From Chlamydiota bacterium (GTDB taxonomy: Bacteria; Chlamydiota; Chlamydiia; Chlamydiales; Parachlamydiaceae): a stretch of DNA of 35,920 nucleotides. The position numbers were made by a program, and so were the translations under genes. Positions within the stretch are counted from its first letter, which is position 1. Each line of letters opens with the position of its first letter. Below, piece by piece: positions 31,063-35,920 of this stretch. Location: contig JABDCW010000019.1 of NCBI GenBank assembly GCA_013287905.1, positions 1 to 35,920 of the forward strand, read 5' to 3'. The notes below the pieces were generated by a model. That model did not search any database. It was given only the letters and a program-made list of their open reading frames with translations, and was not told the origin of the DNA.

Positions 31063-34000
31063 ATGCCACGTATAGAAGCTCCCGGTTCACAAAGTCCTCT
31101 TTTACCCGCACAATCAGGAGCACAGAATCAAAAAAAACAGGAAAGCGAGGCGCAAAGGATTGCGCAGAACGCATTAATTCCACCCGCAAGCGTTCCCTCC
31201 CAAAAAGAACTCCTATCTTTAGATAATTCCGATTTTGTAACGAGGATCGCTACTCTTGCGTTTGAGGTCTATCTCTATTCTGAAGAAAAAAAAAAGAGCC
31301 ACGGTACCTCTATTATAAAGGCTGGTAGAAAGAAGTTTATTTCATTCCTTGTTCCTCGTATCAAAAAAATATTGATAGAAATTTGCAATAAAGACGAACA
31401 AAATGTAAAAAAAGCCTCTTTTATTGATTTGCTATTGGGGCTTAAACGCAATATTGATACGCATTTGAATAAAGAACTTATGACTCAATTAGCTAATACG
31501 CCTAGTCGTGAAGAGAAATTGCGAATACTGGAGGCTATTATCGGAGAGATGAGAGATCTCTTAATGCCAAAAAACATGATTGGGGATTGCTTTCCGGGAT
31601 TTATCGAAAATATGATCCGCAAATCCTGCGAAGGATATATTGCAACTGCCGTTATCGAATATTGCGAAATGAAATTGCTTTATGATAATGCCCTCAAATT
31701 AGATGAGAATCTCGCGGAAGGAAAGGTATTAAAACCGGTATCTAAAATGGTTTGCAGCACGTTGGCCAAATTCTTAATGGATGGCGAAACAGTAAACACC
31801 TTGGCAGAAAAGGCTTCAGGCACACTCGCTGAAACATTACCTGCCAAGAAGGCAAAAGATGTACCGGATGGCAAGAAAGCAAAACCTGTAGAAAAGGAGT
31901 CTAAGGTACCCCCTGTGCCCGCTAGTTTGAAGCCACTGCTGTCTGTCGAAATTAAAGAGTTTGGAAAGGCCATTGCCTCAGAGCCCCAAGTCAGCGTGCT
32001 TATCGAGGGAGTTTTATCCCGTGTTCTTAAAAAGATGTCGCAGACTCCGCCAGCTGAGTCAACAGGCGATCCGATTGCTGATGCTGCGATTAATTTGGCT
32101 GAGATGGTTTCCCGGTTTGAAAAACAGTATCCCGGCCCCGATAAGCCATTTGACCATTTGGCTCTAGAATTAAGTGAACTGGTTGGTCTGTCTTCAAGCG
32201 ACTCACTTGTGTCAAAATCAGTTTTGGGCTTTATCCAACCTTATATGACGAGCGAAATCCCTGACATTTTAAGTAAGAAGTATCAAACATATATTTTCCC
32301 ATTATTAGAGATTTACAAAAGTCTGACCATAATTCCCAAACTTTCTGCAGATCCAAAATTAGCCTCAGTACAACAACCCATAGATCAACTGGCTGATTTT
32401 GCCGTAAAGAAGGCACAAAATCTTTGCATTCAGGATGGTCAGGCACTAGATGGCAAAACCTTACTCGGGCCCATTGTCGCAGATGCTGTGGAAGATAAGC
32501 TAAACACTCTGATCAATGAATTTTTTCCAGGCGCTGCCAAAAAACAGGATGCTCCTGCTGCCGGAGAAGAACCGATTGCTCCTGCGCCCCCGCCTCCATC
32601 CGAATTTGTTCGGGAAGCTGGAACCTATATTTCTGCCGCACTTGGTAAATTCGGTTCTTCCAAAGATGCGAGAGCCTCCATTTTTTGGAAGGCAATTGAG
32701 CAGAATGTCAAACATATTGTCTCCAATGTTTTGTTACAAAATGTGGAAGGAGAGGCGCAAGATTTGCGCGCGGTTGCCATCGATAACATTTGTGAAAAAC
32801 TGGCTGCATTTTTCTCTAATGAACAAAATCTCCAGTCAATAAATGGGCGTTATGAGCAATTGCGAAGGGAATATGAAAGAAGGGAGAAGGCCGGTAACCC
32901 TCTACAGACTCCTGAAGCAGAACACTATTTTCAGAAAAAATTCGATGCACTTAGCAAAGAGCTTTTAGAGCAAATCATTGGTGTTCGTGAAGTGGGGGGG
33001 CAGAGGGTATTGGATCTAAACGTTCTTGGACTTCCTCCATTAGTCACTGAACTGATCAGCACCAGGCTCATCGGTAAAACTTCCCTGCTTCTCGCATGGG
33101 GATATTCAACAATCAAGGCCCCGCTTTATTCTGCCGATGATTACCAAAGGCAATTGTCCGAGCTGCTACCCGATTCAAGAGAAGGGGAGAGAGTGGTAAA
33201 AAATGAAAAGCGGGAATTTATCATTAAATTTGTCAATGCTTTTGGCGATCATTATTTAACTTCGCAATTAGACGGCCTCCTGGCATCTCCATTGGAGAAA
33301 TATACGGGATCGGGAACAATTCCAAGCGTTAACGGGGCAAATCACAGGTCCGAACGACATCAACTGGTGGGAGGATTGTCCAAGTCTGTCATTTTCCAGG
33401 TCCTTGTTCATGCAATCCAACAAGCTCAAACTGATGGCGTGGACATACAAAAGCGGATCGAGGAATTAATCGGCAAATATCGCCCCCTATTGAAACAGGA
33501 GATTGAAAAAAATGGGTCGGATCCGGAAAGGAGAAAAAGCGCCCTTAAAAAAGTTTCTCAAGAGTTTAGCAAAGAGATGTTGAATATTCTTTTCGGCAAA
33601 GGCTATTTGGAAAAGGACTTGCCCCTCGATCTTCCTTCCTCTTCCTTGTTTCCCGTATTGGGGGCTGATTTTTGGAAATCCTTTAAAACAGAAAACCTGC
33701 CAGACATTTTTACAGATCTTTTTGAGCAGCTGATGGTGGCGAATTATCGTGACGCTGACAGTACTGTACGGTCTTTATCAAATAGTATCGCAACAAAAAT
33801 CCGGGCAGGGATCAATGTGCAGGACTTTAGCGATTCCATGCAGTTAGCTAATCTGAAGGCCTCCCTTTCCACCTATTTCCATTCACCCGAGATATCAGCG
33901 GTAATCGACCATGCGATGACAGAGCAGATCATGAAAGAGGCGCTAGTATTAGTGCAAAAAGAAAAAACAGGAGAAATGCCATCACAGACCGGGGACCTTT

Positions 34001-35920
34001 TAGAGAACTACCTCGATTCAGTCCTCGCGAATAGCATCAAAAAATTAAACATATTTACTTCAGAGTTGAATAAGGACAATAAAAACCTCTTGTTAGAGGC
34101 TGTCACCGAAGGAATGCAAGAAGTTCGCGATCAATTGCATCGCCTGAATAATCAGTCTTCTTTTCGTTTATTTGGCGCCCCTACGAGAGAATCGCGTCAT
34201 GCTGCTCTCGAATCGGCCCCGGAAGGCTCTTTGCTCCATCCCATTTTTTTAAATGAGGAAGGTGTACTGAAAACAAGAACACAGGCAGAAAAGGAAATTA
34301 AGCAATTAAAAAAGGCGGTAGTGAAAAAAAAAGAAGAATTCGCAAACCTTAAAAAAGCCGAACATGAAAGACTTAGCGCTGAACTCCAAACTGCTGAGGC
34401 AGAGTTAAAGGAGATACAAAGGAATAAGGAAAGGGTAAAAAAAGAACTTAAACTAGTTGAAGAATTCGAAGAGACCTGGCTGCAAAAAGATCAGCAAAGA
34501 AAAGAGCTTTCGGAACAAAGAGAGGAAACAAGAAGAAAATTGATCGCCCAGGGTCTTTTAAGTCAAAAGGAAGTACTTCGAGGTGAAAAGGATCTCCAAA
34601 AGACCAATGAAAAAAAATTAGAGGAGCTCAAAACTGAATGTCGAAGAAATTTATTGTCTCCTGCCAAAAAAGAAAAGGAAAGTTCTTCGGGAGAGGCCGT
34701 ATTAGAGAGGTCTGAGTTACTTTCCTTTAATGACGTCAATGTCAATGACAAAGAACTTTCGATTGACCAAATCATTCAACAGACTAAATCTAAAGCCCCG
34801 GAGAAAATGACCGAATATGAATCCTCTGAAGAGAGTCAGAAAAAGGAATGTGGGAAACTGGAAAAGGCACGGGATGCAATAAAAGAAAAAATAAAAAATA
34901 ATGTATTGGAACCGGCTCAAATTCGAGAATTACAAGCACTTGACACCAAAATCGTCGAAGAGACTTCCAAAATTGAATCTTGCAATCTGCAATTAATGGA
35001 TCTTGAAGAGAGGCGGGCAAAGGGGGTCACTGACCCAACCGTTGAGGAGATGCGGTTCTTAAGAAAGAGGAAGAGAGATTTCATTGAAGAGTTTGAATAT
35101 TTGACCGGTTTTGGAAAAATTTCCAAACTTAAAAAGCAAATTGACAAAATCGAAAAGACAAAACTTGAAGGGATCAACCAGAAAAAAAAGCTTGAGGCTG
35201 AAATTGCAGAGTTAGAAAAAAAGGGTGCTAGCGCTGACTCCGAAGAAATTTCCAAACGCAAAAGGCAGATTGACAAAATCGAAAAGACAAGACTTGAGGG
35301 GATGGACCAGAAAAAAAAGCTTGAGGCTGGAATTGAGCAATTACAGAGCAAGGCTGATAGTGCTAAAAAAAGAGTCATCGCTAAAAAAAGCAAACAGTGT
35401 GCTGCCTATAAAGAACAAAAGAGAATGATCCTGAACCTGAAGAACCTGAACCAGGACTACTCCTTTAGTATAGTCGCAGATAAAATGATGACACCGGGAG
35501 ATCCCGATAGCTTTAAATTTGAAATTTCAAGGAAAAAGATCGCGAAAGTAGAGATAGAGAAGCTTGTCAAGGAAAATGAAGGGCTTGAAAGTGAGTTAAG
35601 ACTTAAGCAAACCGAAAGACAACAAAAACTCGAATCTATTCCTGAAGGGTCTGTCGATTATGCAAAGAAGCTTCATGAGATTTCTGAATTCTCCCACGCA
35701 ATTCTGAAATTACAGAAAAGTATTCTACATAACAAACAACACATTCATAAGTATGAGAAATTCATTAAAAGTTGCTCAGCCACTGAAATCGAATTCCTCG
35801 ATAAAAAAATTAAAGAGACAGAAGACCCGGTTGGATTTTTAAGAGATCAGATAGAAGATGTCAATCGCGATCTGCACGAAATGAATATGCGTCAGATTGA
35901 ATATCGTAAAAACTTTTTTA
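31063..35920 (+). CDS. Giant coiled-coil protein, >1,619 aa, C-terminus outside window
   Basis: The frame is open from ATG 31063 (AAAGG upstream) to the window end without a stop; I checked the frame at many points. The first 50 residues are Pro/Gln/Ser-rich and there is no Sec signal. Residues 50-1050 are mostly alpha-helical with Pro/Ala/Lys-rich linkers near 270-290 and 490-515 (GEEPIAPAPPPPSE). From about residue 1067 the sequence is a classical long coiled coil with heptads rich in Lys, Glu and Leu. A 43-residue tandem duplication (ISKLKKQIDKIEKTKLEG and ISKRKRQIDKIEKTRLEG) is at 35119-35376. No enzymatic motif is seen. Such proteins in intracellular bacteria serve as structural scaffolds or secreted effectors. 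Which one applies here is unknown. Confidence 0.85.
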   Translation, partial: MPRIEAPGSQSPLLPAQSGAQNQKKQESEAQRIAQNALIPPASVPSQKELLSLDNSDFVTRIATLAFEVYLYSEEKKKSHGTSIIKAGRKKFISFLVPRIKKILIEICNKDEQNVKKASFIDLLLGLKRNIDTHLNKELMTQLANTPSREEKLRILEAIIGEMRDLLMPKNMIGDCFPGFIENMIRKSCEGYIATAVIEYCEMKLLYDNALKLDENLAEGKVLKPVSKMVCSTLAKFLMDGETVNTLAEKASGTLAETLPAKKAKDVPDGKKAKPVEKESKVPPVPASLKPLLSVEIKEFGKAIASEPQVSVLIEGVLSRVLKKMSQTPPAESTGDPIADAAINLAEMVSRFEKQYPGPDKPFDHLALELSELVGLSSSDSLVSKSVLGFIQPYMTSEIPDILSKKYQTYIFPLLEIYKSLTIIPKLSADPKLASVQQPIDQLADFAVKKAQNLCIQDGQALDGKTLLGPIVADAVEDKLNTLINEFFPGAAKKQDAPAAGEEPIAPAPPPPSEFVREAGTYISAALGKFGSSKDARASIFWKAIEQNVKHIVSNVLLQNVEGEAQDLRAVAIDNICEKLAAFFSNEQNLQSINGRYEQLRREYERREKAGNPLQTPEAEHYFQKKFDALSKELLEQIIGVREVGGQRVLDLNVLGLPPLVTELISTRLIGKTSLLLAWGYSTIKAPLYSADDYQRQLSELLPDSREGERVVKNEKREFIIKFVNAFGDHYLTSQLDGLLASPLEKYTGSGTIPSVNGANHRSERHQLVGGLSKSVIFQVLVHAIQQAQTDGVDIQKRIEELIGKYRPLLKQEIEKNGSDPERRKSALKKVSQEFSKEMLNILFGKGYLEKDLPLDLPSSSLFPVLGADFWKSFKTENLPDIFTDLFEQLMVANYRDADSTVRSLSNSIATKIRAGINVQDFSDSMQLANLKASLSTYFHSPEISAVIDHAMTEQIMKEALVLVQKEKTGEMPSQTGDLLENYLDSVLANSIKKLNIFTSELNKDNKNLLLEAVTEGMQEVRDQLHRLNNQSSFRLFGAPTRESRHAALESAPEGSLLHPIFLNEEGVLKTRTQAEKEIKQLKKAVVKKKEEFANLKKAEHERLSAELQTAEAELKEIQRNKERVKKELKLVEEFEETWLQKDQQRKELSEQREETRRKLIAQGLLSQKEVLRGEKDLQKTNEKKLEELKTECRRNLLSPAKKEKESSSGEAVLERSELLSFNDVNVNDKELSIDQIIQQTKSKAPEKMTEYESSEESQKKECGKLEKARDAIKEKIKNNVLEPAQIRELQALDTKIVEETSKIESCNLQLMDLEERRAKGVTDPTVEEMRFLRKRKRDFIEEFEYLTGFGKISKLKKQIDKIEKTKLEGINQKKKLEAEIAELEKKGASADSEEISKRKRQIDKIEKTRLEGMDQKKKLEAGIEQLQSKADSAKKRVIAKKSKQCAAYKEQKRMILNLKNLNQDYSFSIVADKMMTPGDPDSFKFEISRKKIAKVEIEKLVKENEGLESELRLKQTERQQKLESIPEGSVDYAKKLHEISEFSHAILKLQKSILHNKQHIHKYEKFIKSCSATEIEFLDKKIKETEDPVGFLRDQIEDVNRDLHEMNMRQIEYRKNFF

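Noticed and set aside
34560..35400. Several long minus-strand frames rich in Ser/Phe/Leu opposite the coiled-coil gene
   Set aside because: They are mirror images of Lys/Glu-rich heptad codons; the plus-strand frame is continuous for over 4.8 kb with a proper promoter and start.
1..35920. CRISPR array, rRNA genes or phage structural genes
   Set aside because: No regularly spaced repeats, no rRNA sequence and no capsid, tail or terminase-like proteins were seen in any part of the window.

Overview
The window looks like chromosome from an obligate intracellular, amoeba-associated bacterium. My best guess is an environmental chlamydia (Parachlamydiales), inferred from ankyrin proteins, an Inc-like bilobed membrane protein, an outer-membrane LptD-like protein beside a huge coiled-coil protein, AT-rich DNA and heavy gene decay. 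No marker gene here proves the phylum.

Layout. 1-3028: a methyltransferase cut by the window edge, then a divergent LysR regulator / MFS drug-efflux pair. 3029-8457: an unknown 403-aa gene followed by a scrap zone: a decayed methyltransferase, an ankyrin gene with a MITE-like palindrome in front of it, an alpha/beta-hydrolase fragment, a winged-helix nucleotidyltransferase, and a deleted Panacea-domain antitoxin with its small partner gene. 8458-16512 and 16460-24769 are two genomic islands of about 8 kb standing in tandem behind an intact tRNA-Tyr(GTA) gene. Each boundary carries the same 53-56 bp 3' part of that tRNA. Two further decayed copies (4520-4559 and 5077-5091) show older rounds of integration at the same spot.

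Island 2 (16460-24769) is the better preserved. Just inside its left end is a HigBA toxin-antitoxin pair, then an Inc-like protein. On the minus strand it has a tyrosine integrase next to the tRNA, a translationally coupled second protein that fuses a degenerate recombinase core to a DUF4096 (IS5 transposase N-terminal) domain, a small helix-turn-helix protein, a DUF3987 helicase-like protein, a zinc-finger/TOPRIM primase with an in-frame TGA, and a zinc-ribbon protein. It reads as an integrative element with its own replication module. Island 1 (8458-16512) is more decayed. It keeps only the C-terminus of a DUF3987 protein, and carries another tyrosine recombinase, a HEPN-type two-gene module, small secreted/lipoprotein genes and two unknown proteins. 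The left arms of both islands share an ungapped att architecture: a double inverted repeat, then a pair of TGTCCC boxes 11 bp apart exactly 118 bp from the core.

24818-35920 is stable chromosome: tRNA-Thr and tRNA-Tyr from one promoter, then a tightly packed operon of a cation-diffusion-facilitator transporter, an SpsF-like nucleotidyltransferase, a HEAT-repeat protein and an LptD/OstA-like outer-membrane protein. A 236-bp nested palindrome follows, then a strong promoter in front of a giant coiled-coil protein of more than 1,619 residues that runs off the window.
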